Shown: piece by piece, positions 9,867 to 19,757 of the stretch | Position numbering within the stretch: the first letter of the stretch is position 1 | Layout of the letters: the number at the start of each line of letters is the position of its first letter | NCBI GenBank assembly: GCA_039105265.1 | Contig: JAPFFF010000017.1 | Coordinates: forward strand, 992,001-1,056,000 | DNA length: 64,000 nucleotides | Source: Tritrichomonas musculus | Taxonomy: Eukaryota; Parabasalia; Tritrichomonadida; Tritrichomonadidae | Direction: 5' to 3' | The notes under the pieces: model-generated | The model's input: only the letters and a program-made list of their open reading frames with translations | Told to the model about the DNA's origin: nothing | Database searches by the model: none | Translations under genes and position numbers: made by a program

Positions 9867-10907
9867 ATGTCTAAAACTGTTCCATTTAAAGATATCTGTG
9901 ATATTGTTTTCCGACCAGATCTTCATCCAGCTGCTTATCGTTGGGTTAGTGGTTTGTCTGATGAAGAATTGCAACGCTTTAATTTTGTTTTCTCTCGCCT
10001 TGCTAAACAAGATAACTATACAACTGTTCGATCTACAACCAAAGTTACTGAAAATAAGTTGATGGCTTCTCGCTACACAATTCCTGAATGGAAGCTTTTT
10101 ATGCAAGGTACATCACTTCAAAAAGACACCAAAAAAGAAGATCTGTTAGCACGCGCTACTTCATCTCATCTTACATATGGTAACTTTGATGAAGAGCAAA
10201 TGCGAGCTTCTCGTGCAATCCCAACAAGAACTCGTGCATCAGATCAATCACAAATTAATGCAACAGAAAAATCAAAAGAATATATGTCTAGATGGACTGA
10301 AAGAATGATGAATACTACTTATAGGCATGATATATGCCATTCAAGTTACCAACGAACACTCAGAGATGAAACAACCGATCAAACAGTTCTTATTTACTCA
10401 AAAGGCGTTTTGTCGAAAGAAGCAGCAGAAAGATGTAAGAAGTTTGTAGATGTTGAACTTCAATGGACACGTGATTTTAGAGAAATGTGCAGATCATTTT
10501 CTGATTCCATCGATGCAACTGCTTATAGAAACAACTTTACAACTTTGAAGAAGGTAACAGGTGAACGATTTGCTCATCCAAAGTGGGTAGATCCTGTTCC
10601 TGTTAGTCATGGTCTGAAAAGATCTGCAGAAAGTTATTGGGAAACCACCAATAAGACTGACTTCAAAGTTTCTGAGAGGCCAGATGAAACATTTAAAGCA
10701 GCTGACCTACATAGAGCATGCTATGCTTGCCCATTCGATCATTTCCCTATTACTGAAAAGATCACATCAACATTTAGAGATGACTACTTAGATCATATGA
10801 AGAATAAAGATGATCAGCCTGAATATTGGGTTGATATGAGGGTTAGAATACCACCTGGATCTGGTGTTATTGGTGATGTTGTTGGTGATGGAAATGTTCC
10901 TAAGTGA
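9867..10907 (+). CDS. Conserved-looking trichomonad protein, unknown function
   Basis: 346 residues, not recognised. The coding quality is high: balanced codon use, few low-complexity stretches and a well-placed initiator. The protein is basic and rich in Arg, Thr, Tyr and Trp, with many short aromatic/Arg motifs (WTERMMNTTYRHD, STFRDDYLDHM, RVRIPPG) and no membrane segment or signal. Extended proteins of this composition are common among microtubule inner and axoneme-associated proteins, so a flagellar role is possible. I see no motif that proves it. A gap of 152 bases separates it from the next gene on the same strand. Confidence 0.75.
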   Translation: MSKTVPFKDICDIVFRPDLHPAAYRWVSGLSDEELQRFNFVFSRLAKQDNYTTVRSTTKVTENKLMASRYTIPEWKLFMQGTSLQKDTKKEDLLARATSSHLTYGNFDEEQMRASRAIPTRTRASDQSQINATEKSKEYMSRWTERMMNTTYRHDICHSSYQRTLRDETTDQTVLIYSKGVLSKEAAERCKKFVDVELQWTRDFREMCRSFSDSIDATAYRNNFTTLKKVTGERFAHPKWVDPVPVSHGLKRSAESYWETTNKTDFKVSERPDETFKAADLHRACYACPFDHFPITEKITSTFRDDYLDHMKNKDDQPEYWVDMRVRIPPGSGVIGDVVGDGNVPK

Positions 10908-11059
10908 TTTATTGTTTAATCTAATATTGTTCATTTTAATTTAAATATAATAGCATTCTTGATTTTTGTTTTCTTATTAAAGATTTTAATTTTATTTCGA
11001 TCCTTATTTTTTAAAAAAAACGTTAGTATTCATATAGCATGTCAGATATTTGAAAGATT

Positions 11060-12103
11060 ATGATTGATACAAATGTGTTATCTAAGCCACCAAATTTTAA
11101 TCGGAAACATATAATTGGAAGTAATCAGATAAATAATAGCCATTATATCTTTGCAACTGTATATTCAAAAGCACAACCAAAAGGAAAAAAATATGCAATA
11201 AATCCAAATAAAATCAGCAAGAATAAAAATATTTGTAAAAATTATTTATTGATTGAACATCATGATAAAAATGCTTTGTTATATAGTGATTTTAATTTTG
11301 AAAAAATCAGAAATTCTTATTTGTTGCAACAAAAACTAGCGATGCACTGTCCAGGGATTCTACCAGTTTATCAAATTTTTGATGATAAAAATGAAAAGAA
11401 ATTTCAGGTTGCTACTAAGTTTCTAAAAAACGGAATACTGTCTACATATCTTCCAGGTTTTGCTGCATACCCAAACCATTTATATACTTATGATAAGTTG
11501 GATCCCACAAAAAAAACAATAATTATGTATGGGATTGCGCAAACAATGAATTTTATCCATTCAAATCGGATATTTTTCCGTGATTTGTCGCCTGATAATA
11601 TTTTTTTAGATGAAGAATATCATCCATATCTCTCCAATTTCAATCGTTGTATTGAAAATGCAAAGGACTCTGTTTTGCAAAACGATATATTTAATTATTC
11701 AATGATTTACATCGGCTTATTTGGACCAATTGAAATAATTCAATCAAATAACAGTGATGATGAATCTTCATCAGATAGTAATTTTTATTCCATAATTAAT
11801 GTTTTATCATCAATGAAATATGGTGCAAGACCTCGGCTTGATGATAAATTAGATCTAACAGAAAGTCAAAAAGATGCTTTAATCAAAATGTGGGGAAAAA
11901 GCCAAAATAGACCCACTTTTTCCAATATTATTCAACTTTTCGAAAATGGCAAATTAATTTTCACAGGAACAGATATGGATAAGTTTATTGAATATAAAAA
12001 ACTCTTTACGGAAAAGTGTCAAAGCTATCCTGACAAATTGAATGACGAAATCAAAGAATTTTGCTATCAAACAAGTATATGTTCCGAAAATGATGATTTT
12101 TAA
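11060..12103 (+). CDS. Kinase-like protein, probably a pseudokinase
   Basis: 347 residues with a protein-kinase-like core. The catalytic-loop equivalent is FRDLSPDNIFLD, with D175 and N180 in place. The DFG motif is replaced by N193-F194-N195, so the Mg-binding Asp is missing. No glycine-rich loop or clear VAIK lysine is visible in the N-lobe, and the activation-segment APE is not evident. A kinase-like C-lobe end is recognisable (DALIKMWGKSQNRPTFSNII, like the RP-x-F motif of TKL kinases). Trichomonads carry large sets of TKL-like kinases with degenerate motifs. The protein probably binds or scaffolds rather than phosphorylates. There is no signal peptide. Confidence 0.75.
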   Translation: MIDTNVLSKPPNFNRKHIIGSNQINNSHYIFATVYSKAQPKGKKYAINPNKISKNKNICKNYLLIEHHDKNALLYSDFNFEKIRNSYLLQQKLAMHCPGILPVYQIFDDKNEKKFQVATKFLKNGILSTYLPGFAAYPNHLYTYDKLDPTKKTIIMYGIAQTMNFIHSNRIFFRDLSPDNIFLDEEYHPYLSNFNRCIENAKDSVLQNDIFNYSMIYIGLFGPIEIIQSNNSDDESSSDSNFYSIINVLSSMKYGARPRLDDKLDLTESQKDALIKMWGKSQNRPTFSNIIQLFENGKLIFTGTDMDKFIEYKKLFTEKCQSYPDKLNDEIKEFCYQTSICSENDDF

Positions 12104-12561
12104 TTTTATTTTATTTTGCTTATATTTAGAATTGAAATGTTTTTTTATGTTTTATATTATATTATATATATATATAAGTTTAAAGAAATCATTACTAAAT
12201 AGAATATATAAATAATTTTTTCATATTCCTAATTGCTTTCAATTGTGTCTGCTATATCCACAGCAATTTCAATACTATCTCCTCCATAAGCTAAATTACT
12301 GGAAAAAATCATTTAAAAATGTGATTTGTTTTGAGATAATGTGCACTTCTCAGCAAATGAACTATTGATTAATAATGCGAATTTACAGATTTAATATGAT
12401 AAATAACAATTATATATATGTATATAAAAAAATTGAAAATAATTAATTATTGATCATTATAAAAATTACTTTTTTTAAAAAAATAAATAGCAATAAATAT
12501 ACATTAAAAAAATACTATTTTTAAATACAAACATGAAAGATAAAAATACAAACAAATAAAA
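12104..12561. other. Convergent intergenic region, 458 bases
   Basis: Lies between the 3' ends of the pseudokinase and BspA-type genes. Contains a short (TA)n tract near 12152-12177 and the 27-codon relic described at 12229-12312. The rest is AT-rich, with nothing recognisable. Confidence 0.5.
12229..12312 (-). other. 27-codon open frame, possibly a relic 3' end of a gene
   Basis: On the minus strand an ATG-to-TAG frame reads MIFSSNLAYGGDSIEIAV and then DIADTIESN. It has normal coding composition, including Gly-Gly-Asp and Ala/Val/Asp codons, inside otherwise plain AT-rich spacer. It sits about 250 bases downstream of the BspA-type gene on the same strand. It may be the leftover tail of a lost gene or a very small peptide gene. 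No family recognised. Confidence 0.25.
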
Positions 12562-15500
12562 CTATAGCCAAAAATTCAGATCTGCATCTTCATCATCAAC
12601 TTGATTAGTAATTTCAGAGGCTGATTTGGTTGTGTTAGTTTCAGCAGCTGATATATTTTTAAGTGTTTCTTTTTGACCATTGTCATTTGCACTTTTTCTT
12701 TTCTTTATAAATAAAACAGTCAAAACGGCGCAAACAGCAACAACGGCCAAAACGCCGCAGACAATTCCAACAATTGCGCCAATTCCAATTCCGCCTCCTC
12801 GCTTCACTACATCGCCAAGCACGGCTTCTTTTGTTGCCGAAATCTCAGCTGATTCTGAGACACTTGAGAACTTGCTGCTTGGCGATGGAGATTTCGCATT
12901 TGTGTGTATGACATTTGATGTGAAAAAATTAAGTTGGTCATCTGTAGAAATCGGCGCCTCTGTTGACCTCGGATTCTCTGGCGCAGATTCAATGCTTAAA
13001 TCAGAACTTGCTGCTGATTCGCTGTATGATTCGGAGCCTTTTGTTGTTGGCTCGTGTAATGACCCAGAGTCATGAGTAGAATCACTGTCTGGCTCATTGC
13101 TCCATGTGGATTCATTATCAGATCCATTATTTGATTCAATGCTCGCTACTGATTCACTGACTGATTCAGAATTCTCTGCAGATTCACTGCCTGATTCAGA
13201 ATTCTCTGCAGATTCACTGCCTGATTCAGATTCCAATGAAGAAATGTCTGCTGAATCTTCGCCAGTTGAGTTGACTGATTCAAACTCACTACTTGATTCA
13301 AAAATGCCCTGCGTGAAATCATCACTCAATCCAGAACTCGCTGATTCAGAATTTCTATTTGAAAAATCACTGATTGATTCACTTGATGGAAAATCACTGC
13401 TCAATTCACTTGATGGAAAATCACTGATTGATTCGCTTGATGGAAAATCACTGCTCAATTCACTTGATGGAAAATCACTGATTGATTCGCTTGATGGAAA
13501 ATCACTGATTGATTCACTTGATGGAAAATCACTGATTGATTCACTTGATGGAAAATCACTGATTGATTCGCTTGATGGAAAATCACTGCTCAATTCACTT
13601 GATGGAAAATCACTGATTGATTCGCTTGATGGAAAATCACTGATTGATTCGCTTGATGGAAAATCACTGCTCAATTCACTTGATGGAAAATCACTGATTG
13701 ATTCATTTGATGGAAAATCACTGATTGATTCATTTGATGGAAAATCACTGCTCAATTCACTTGATGGAAAATCACTGCTCAATTCATTTGATGGAAAATC
13801 ACTGCTCAATTCACTTGATGGAAAATCACTGCTCAATTCATTTGATGGAAAATCACTGCTCAATTCACTTGATGGAAAATCACTGATTGATTCATTTGAT
13901 GGAAAATCACTGATTGATTCATTTGATGGAAAATCACTGATTGATTCATTTGATGGAAAATCACTGATTGATTCATTTGATGGAAAATCACTGCTCAATT
14001 CACTTGATGGAAAATCACTGATTGATTCGCTTGATGGAAAATCACTGCTCAATTCACTTGATGGAAAATCACTGCTCAATTCATTTGATGGAAAATCACT
14101 GCTCAATTCACTTGATGGAAAATCACTGCTCAATTCATTTGATGGAAAATCACTGCTCAATTCACTTGATGGAAAATCACTGATTGATTCATTTGATGGA
14201 AAATCACTGATTGATTCATTTGATGGAAAATCACTGCTCAATTCACTTGATGGAAAATCACTGATTGATTCGCTTGATGGAAAATCACTGCTCAATTCAT
14301 TTGATGGAAAATCACTGCTCAATTCACTTGATGGAAAATCACTGATTGATTCATTTGATGGAAAATCACTGCTCAATTCACTTGATGGAAAATCACTGAT
14401 TGATTCGCTTGATGGAAAATCACTGCTCAATTCACTTGATGGAAAATCACTGCTCAATTCATTTGATGGAAAATCACTGATTGATTCATTTGATGGAAAA
14501 TCACTGATTGATTCGCTTGATGGAAAATCACTGCTCAATTCACTTGATGGAAAATCACTGCTCAATTCACTTGATGGAAAATCACTGCTCAATTCACTTG
14601 ATGGAAAATCACTGCTCAATTCACTTGATGGAAAATCACTGCTCAATTCATTTGATGGAAAATCACTGCTCAATTCACTTGATGGAAAATCACTGCTCAA
14701 TTCACTTGATGGAAAATCACTGCTCAATTCACTTGATGGAAAATCACTGATTGACTCATAGCTCGCCTGGGGAATGTCATTGGTTGTCTGGGAGTCATCA
14801 ATTGTAAATGATGGGATGTCCATTGTGAGCTGGCCTGCGCCGCCCAGTGAGGAAGCTTCCGTGAAGTGAATGCTTGGTGTGAAAATGCAACTTTTTGAAA
14901 ATGATTCACTTGGCTTAAAATTCTCTGTTCTAGTGAATTCATCACTTTTTGTAAATTTGCTGCTAACTGAAAAAGATCGGCTTCCTGTGAATGTGTCACT
15001 TTTTGTAAAACTATTGCTGGCAGAAAATTTTGAACTTGAAGTGAATGTTTTACTACAAGTGAATGTTTTACTCGTAGAAAACTTGCTGCTAGGAGAAAAT
15101 TTGTCACTTCCTGTGAACTTTTTGCTTGAAGAAAAATATTTACTTTGAGTGAACTCACTGCTCGATGTGAAAATGTCACTTTTTGTGAATTTTTTACTTG
15201 ATGTGAAAATGTCACTTTTTGTGAATCCTTTAGTTGATGTGAAAACGTCACTTTTTGTGAATCCTTTAGTTGATGTGAAAACGTCACTTTTTGTGAATCC
15301 TTTAGTTGATGTGAAAACGTCACTTTTTGTGAATACTTTAGTTGATGTGAAAATGTCACTTTTTGTGAATACTTTGCTGTTAGTAAAAAGAGAAGTTGGC
15401 GTTTTTAATCCAAATACAACTACTGGCATTCCACAAAAGGTTGAATCTTTGTATTCAGGAGTCACATAAACATGTTCGATTTGAGAATTACTAAAAATGT

Positions 15501-16323
15501 TATTGGTAAATGTCGGATTGCTTGTTCCTAGATACGTAACCTCTTTTAAACCGGTGCAGTCAGCAAAAGCTCTTGCATTAACAGTGCGAACAGTGGATGG
15601 AATAGTAATTGACGTTAAATTGTAGCAAGATCGAAACATGCCGGATGAGATTGTAGTTACACCTTCTGGAATATTAACTGATTCGAGTTGGTAGCACGCG
15701 TAAAAAGCATAATCGGCAAAATCCTTGACGGAATCGGGAATAGTTACTGATTTTAAATTAAAACATGAGCTAAAGGCATCTTTTCCAACTGATGTAACTC
15801 CTTCAGGAATTACAAAAGATTCTAGACTACTACATTGACGACAAAAATCATTTGGAATTGATTTTACGCTGTTAGGAATTGTTAATGATTTCAAACTTGA
15901 GCAAAAATAAAATGCGCCAGCACCAATTGATGTAACACTATCTGGGATCGTAATCGATGTCGCATTAGTAAAATAGTAAAATGAATAAGACCCAATATGG
16001 GTTATTCCATCTGTGATTATTATGGATTTTGTGGTATTTCTTTCTTCCGCATACCATGGAGCTGTGTTACTTGTTGAATAATCATACATTGATCCAGTTC
16101 CTGAAAAAGTTAGTACTTCTGATGATGCTGTATAAGTGCAACTTGATCCACATGACGGAGATAAAAAAGCAATTCTTGTTGGATTATTTTCTAATGTTTC
16201 TTTTTGCCTTGCATGTATAATAAAATTATCTCTTCTTTGTGATGAATTATTATATTTGACTGATTTTTGATATAATGGCAGCATTCCTTTTGTAACTTGC
16301 ATAAACAGTACAAAAAAAATCAT
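12562..16323 (-). CDS. BspA-type leucine-rich-repeat surface protein with Ser-rich repeats
   Basis: 1253 residues, a type I membrane protein. A signal-like N-terminus (MIFFVLFMQVTKG) is followed by six to seven LRR_5/BspA repeats at about 85-290 (pattern ITIPDSVTSIGAGAFYFCSSL). Next come about 30 hexapeptides of type F-T-x-S-x-x at 305-480 (FTKSDVFTSTKG). Then about 51 copies of a nonapeptide SDFPS[S/N]E[SI/LS] at 522-985, and a Ser/Glu-rich stalk. A membrane helix spans about 1174-1203, with a 47-residue tail ending NFWL. BspA-like proteins are the largest trichomonad surface family and are linked to adherence and immune recognition. The Ser-rich repeats probably form a long extended stalk holding the LRR head off the membrane. 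The repeat array is a likely site of length variation. A start further upstream is not supported. Confidence 0.92.
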   Translation of the reverse strand: MIFFVLFMQVTKGMLPLYQKSVKYNNSSQRRDNFIIHARQKETLENNPTRIAFLSPSCGSSCTYTASSEVLTFSGTGSMYDYSTSNTAPWYAEERNTTKSIIITDGITHIGSYSFYYFTNATSITIPDSVTSIGAGAFYFCSSLKSLTIPNSVKSIPNDFCRQCSSLESFVIPEGVTSVGKDAFSSCFNLKSVTIPDSVKDFADYAFYACYQLESVNIPEGVTTISSGMFRSCYNLTSITIPSTVRTVNARAFADCTGLKEVTYLGTSNPTFTNNIFSNSQIEHVYVTPEYKDSTFCGMPVVVFGLKTPTSLFTNSKVFTKSDIFTSTKVFTKSDVFTSTKGFTKSDVFTSTKGFTKSDVFTSTKGFTKSDIFTSSKKFTKSDIFTSSSEFTQSKYFSSSKKFTGSDKFSPSSKFSTSKTFTCSKTFTSSSKFSASNSFTKSDTFTGSRSFSVSSKFTKSDEFTRTENFKPSESFSKSCIFTPSIHFTEASSLGGAGQLTMDIPSFTIDDSQTTNDIPQASYESISDFPSSELSSDFPSSELSSDFPSSELSSDFPSNELSSDFPSSELSSDFPSSELSSDFPSSELSSDFPSSELSSDFPSSESISDFPSNESISDFPSNELSSDFPSSELSSDFPSSESISDFPSSELSSDFPSNESISDFPSSELSSDFPSNELSSDFPSSESISDFPSSELSSDFPSNESISDFPSNESISDFPSSELSSDFPSNELSSDFPSSELSSDFPSNELSSDFPSSELSSDFPSSESISDFPSSELSSDFPSNESISDFPSNESISDFPSNESISDFPSNESISDFPSSELSSDFPSNELSSDFPSSELSSDFPSNELSSDFPSSELSSDFPSNESISDFPSNESISDFPSSELSSDFPSSESISDFPSSESISDFPSSELSSDFPSSESISDFPSSESISDFPSSESISDFPSSESISDFPSSELSSDFPSSESISDFPSSELSSDFPSSESISDFSNRNSESASSGLSDDFTQGIFESSSEFESVNSTGEDSADISSLESESGSESAENSESGSESAENSESVSESVASIESNNGSDNESTWSNEPDSDSTHDSGSLHEPTTKGSESYSESAASSDLSIESAPENPRSTEAPISTDDQLNFFTSNVIHTNAKSPSPSSKFSSVSESAEISATKEAVLGDVVKRGGGIGIGAIVGIVCGVLAVVAVCAVLTVLFIKKRKSANDNGQKETLKNISAAETNTTKSASEITNQVDDEDADLNFWL
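13368..14757. repeat. 27-bp minisatellite, about 51 units, inside the BspA-type gene
   Basis: Perfectly phased 27-base units (9 codons on the minus strand). Variation is confined to a few sites and gives about five unit types: attgattcact, attgattcgct, attgattcatt, ctcaattcact and ctcaattcatt. The synonymous gct variant occurs only with the attgat form. All units keep frame, so gain or loss of units changes only stalk length. Confidence 0.95.
14870..15390. repeat. 18/36-bp repeats coding FTxSxx hexapeptides
   Basis: Degenerate 18-base units. Toward the LRR side (15180-15390) they form near-identical 36-base pairs coding FTKSDVFTSTKG. The gradient from near-identical to diverged suggests recent growth at one end of the array. 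Confidence 0.8.
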
Positions 16324-16940
16324 TTATAAAGTATAGGTGAATAGAATCTGTCTTTGTGTATGTAAACCTTGGTATGTTTTTTTAATTTTATAAAATTTTG
16401 CGTTAATAACTTTTTGTGTGATTTTTAAATATAAATTCTTGTTTATATTTAAATATAAAGGATTATATTAATATATTTTATTATATTTAATTTTTAATCT
16501 ATTATATAAAAATATCGTTAAATTAATATAATGATAAATCACATATCGTTTAGGATAATCAATAAATATATATTAATTTTGAATTGTTTCAATTGATTAC
16601 ATGAATTGTCAATTCATTTCCATTTTGAACAGATTTCTAAAAGAAATCATATCAATGAATTTGCATTCATGTTCATGATCTTTCAAAGAATGCTAGCTTA
16701 AGAAATAATATCATCACATGTAAATGAAAACAGAATTGATTATTCAAAACTTGACTTAAAAAACAAAATAATATAAAAAGAATATTGGTGATTTTTATTA
16801 TTTTTCTCCAACAGTAAAAATCAAATAATTTTTGATTAAATGAAAAATATATAACATATAGAACAAGATAAATAAATAGAAAGAATTAAAATAAAATATC
16901 ATAGAAAGTGCAAAACAGTGGCCAGTTATCCCAATAATAT
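16324..16940. other. Intergenic, 617 bases
   Basis: AT-rich spacer upstream of the BspA-type gene (minus) and downstream of the C2-like gene (minus). Two GTATGT strings (16358, 16372) are on the plus strand, where no gene is read, so they are not splice donors. Nothing else recognisable. Confidence 0.5.
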
Positions 16941-17444
16941 CTATGCATGATTTGTTTGGGTTGGAGGATACTGTTGATTTGAATTCAAGTATCCGCTATG
17001 ACCTTCCGGAACTTCCCATGCCGGAGTAACAAGTAATGGGCCAAGAGGAGCTGAAAATGGCAGTGCGCCTGTATCGGTGATATGTACGTCCAGATATATC
17101 ATAGGTTCACCATTTTCTGGCGTTTTTGTTAGCATTGGAAAAGCTGATCTAACAACTGCATTAACAGTAAACCATGTTATTGGCAAAGAGAGTCTAGAAA
17201 CCTCAACCGGTTTTCCATTTTCTTGTTGTAAAATTAGAATTGAAATATATGAATCGCGGGGATCGTAAAATCGGAAACTCCAAAATGTAGTAGTGTGAAG
17301 AAGCTCACTCCCTGTAAGTGTTGCAGTTGCCCCATCACCTGAAGGTAATATTGAAACAAAAACTTTTCTGGTTTCTGGAGGAACTTCTTTGCCTCCAGGA
17401 AAAACTATTTGTCCAATACGCAAATGAATCATTCGAGTTCCCAT
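16941..17444 (-). CDS. Small beta-rich protein, C2-domain-like
   Basis: 167 residues. Alternating hydrophobic strands (MIHLRIGQIVFP, KVFVSILP, SYISILILQQENG, MIYLDVHITD) and a length of about 130-140 residues before a Pro/Gln/Asn-rich tail suggest a single C2-like sandwich, a fold much used in trichomonads for membrane or partner binding. The calcium-binding Asp pairs of classical C2 domains are not clearly present, so lipid binding without calcium or a purely structural role is possible. No signal peptide. A start at Met5 is also possible. The fold call is inference from the strand pattern. Confidence 0.7.
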   Translation of the reverse strand: MGTRMIHLRIGQIVFPGGKEVPPETRKVFVSILPSGDGATATLTGSELLHTTTFWSFRFYDPRDSYISILILQQENGKPVEVSRLSLPITWFTVNAVVRSAFPMLTKTPENGEPMIYLDVHITDTGALPFSAPLGPLLVTPAWEVPEGHSGYLNSNQQYPPTQTNHA

Positions 17445-17815
17445 TTGATCTATACAAAAGAAATGTTTTAAAAAAATGTAACCATATTTTTGTTATTATC
17501 TTTTAGAAAAAGTTATAAAAACATTCAATAATTTATTTCAAAAAGTTTATAATTAAAAATGAAATTAATCTATCTTTTTACAACTATTCTGAATGTAGGA
17601 ATCAATTTAAAATCAAAAATCTTGATTAAAAAAAAGCAACAACACATGAGTAAAATCTACATTTGATGAAATATAATTATAAATTGTATATAAATATATA
17701 TTTATTATAAAAACAATATCTTTTACCAGAACCTGGTAGGTTTCTATATTTTTGTATTACAATAATTAATTAAATTTGGATGATTACAATAAAACATGGT
17801 ATAAAAAAAAAAAAT
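17445..17815. other. Intergenic, 371 bases
   Basis: AT-rich spacer between two minus-strand genes. One small inverted repeat (accag-aac-ctggt near 17727-17739) is seen, and nothing else. Confidence 0.45.
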
Positions 17816-19003
17816 TCAAATTTGACTCGCTTGAAACATATCATTGATTCTAAATTGAGATATATTAAAATGACAATCTTTTTCCATATCTGGCATGTGC
17901 TTTATCACAAATAATCTAAAATCATCAAAAAGGATATCAGTTGAATTATTAAAACGAGGTACTGTTAAGACATTTCCATTGTATCTAAATTGGAGAAAGA
18001 ATTTTCTGTCTTTATTACGATATCTCCATAGTTCGACTATTATAAATGATCCATAAGGAGGCCATTTATTATCAATATAGCCTAAAAAACCAAGAAAAGC
18101 AAGAATATTGCCATCATGAGCGGACCAATGGATGAATCGATATTTTGATTGTCCATTAATTCTATAGATCATTTCATTTAACATTTCAGCTATTGAAAAA
18201 CTGAAAAATAATGGAAAAATAGAATCATGTTGAAAAATAAATTGACGCTGGCGAGCTTTTAATGATACTGCTCTGTCAATCTCTTTATGTGTAATATTTG
18301 GAGGTAAATCAAAACCTTCGCATCTAGCTGACGTTGCAGCATCATTTGTATGATCCCATTTAACGCCAAATATTTTTTTCATTTTTTCTGTTAAATCTGG
18401 ATTTCCATCAAGATTTGCTTTTTTCCATTCATCACTTTTGGTTATTTCTTCCATTGCCTCTGCTAATCTTGGGCAAAGGCTTGATGTTCTTCTCCATGGA
18501 TCGTATTGTTTGTCTCCTGTGTGAATTGTAATTTCTGTTATATTTGGATATATTCCTTTTGCAAGTGCCATCATTGAATGAAGTGTACGCAATGAAAACG
18601 TAGATCTGAAAAACATTAAAGATGGATTAAATTTTGTTGGCAAGAGTTTCATTTTGTTAATATAAGTATCCCGAATATATATACCAAGTCTTGTTAGTGC
18701 GTCGTGGCCTTTGTCAACGAGTTGTCCAAATTGGCAATTTCCAAGGAATAGAGATTTACCAAATGAATTTGTTACATGAAGGGGTCGAGTTATTTTGTTT
18801 GTTATTGAACTAATTTCTGTATGAGAACAAGTCCATATGTTTTTGAGCGTTTTTGACGTATGAAGTGGTGTTCTTGCTCCATGTCTTGTAAGCAATTGAA
18901 CTTGAATTAAATCTGCATCTTTCCTAGATTTGTATTTCTTTATTTTTGGTTCACAAAATGATTGATCAAATGAAAAAATAATAAAAGGAAAGATTAATAG
19001 CAT
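17816..19003 (-). CDS. Secreted histidine acid phosphatase
   Basis: 395 residues, histidine phosphatase superfamily, branch 2. The phosphate-loop motif RHGARTP is at residues 40-46, with the catalytic His second. The proton-donor motif HDGN lies near residue 296 (WSAHDGNILAFLG). A hydrophobic signal peptide (MLLIFPFIIFSF) sends it into the secretory pathway. Length and motif spacing match eukaryotic lysosomal/prostatic-type acid phosphatases. The substrate cannot be told: phosphomonoesters, lysophosphatidate or inositol phosphates are all used in the family. Acid phosphatase activity is a known trait of trichomonads. No C-terminal membrane helix is seen, so the product is probably soluble. 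Confidence 0.9.
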   Translation of the reverse strand: MLLIFPFIIFSFDQSFCEPKIKKYKSRKDADLIQVQLLTRHGARTPLHTSKTLKNIWTCSHTEISSITNKITRPLHVTNSFGKSLFLGNCQFGQLVDKGHDALTRLGIYIRDTYINKMKLLPTKFNPSLMFFRSTFSLRTLHSMMALAKGIYPNITEITIHTGDKQYDPWRRTSSLCPRLAEAMEEITKSDEWKKANLDGNPDLTEKMKKIFGVKWDHTNDAATSARCEGFDLPPNITHKEIDRAVSLKARQRQFIFQHDSIFPLFFSFSIAEMLNEMIYRINGQSKYRFIHWSAHDGNILAFLGFLGYIDNKWPPYGSFIIVELWRYRNKDRKFFLQFRYNGNVLTVPRFNNSTDILFDDFRLFVIKHMPDMEKDCHFNISQFRINDMFQASQI

Positions 19004-19757
19004 TGATCAAAATCATTTGACCTTTTAAATTGAATGAAAAATAAATTTAATCATGAAAATAGTGATTCCTAATTATTATTTTACAAATATTTTTTATTTT
19101 ATTATTTAAATAAATATATAGTTAATTTCTATATGATAAAAAATATATTTTAATATCTTTATTTAAATATATATATATATTAATATAAAATCTTATTTGA
19201 ATTGTTTATGAAATTAACGTGCCCAAAAATCATTCAATCATTTTATTACTAAGAAATCTTAATTTTTCTTTATGAATTAATGAATTATACTATCTTTATC
19301 TTCTCCACTATCATTCTTCTATTGAAATTTTTATCAATTTTTTCTCTGTTTTGTTTACTTTCTATGCAATACTTGATAAAAGATTTATGAATTATTATAA
19401 GATTTTGATTTAATTTACTGGATATTTCAACTAAATTGTATTTTGTAGATAATTTTCAAATAAAATTTTATGAATCACCTAATTGTTATATGAATAATCG
19501 TTTTTTTATTTTTATTTGTAATTCAGAGATATTTTTCAGAATGCTATCTGAATAAGAACATCAAAAGTATATATAAAATATCTATTGTCAATTGTGATGA
19601 ATGTATTTTTTATTTTGAAATAATTATTAAATATTAAAAATATATCTTTTAAAGTCATATATATAATAATTTATAAATTTTTTATTGAGATAAATTTATT
19701 TAAAAAATATTTTCTTCGAAATTTAAAACGAAATTCTGTTTTAATATTTAAAACGAT
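19004..19757. other. Divergent intergenic region, 754 bases
   Basis: Separates the acid phosphatase (minus) from the CEP164-like gene (plus) and so should hold both promoters. Extremely AT-rich with a short (TA)n run near 19167-19180. The octamer-like text ttaaaacga occurs twice just before the ATG at 19758. No coding frame or RNA gene seen. Confidence 0.5.

Noticed and set aside
13097-14761. 554-codon plus-strand frame of repeated KSLIDSLDG-type units
   Set aside because: It is the antisense of the in-frame 27-bp minisatellite: a 27-base unit without stops keeps all matching frames open. The minus strand has the signal peptide, LRRs and membrane helix.
16358-16377. Two GTATGT strings as possible splice donors
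   Set aside because: They lie on the strand opposite to both neighbouring genes and no CTAAC-CAG acceptor or restored frame was found.
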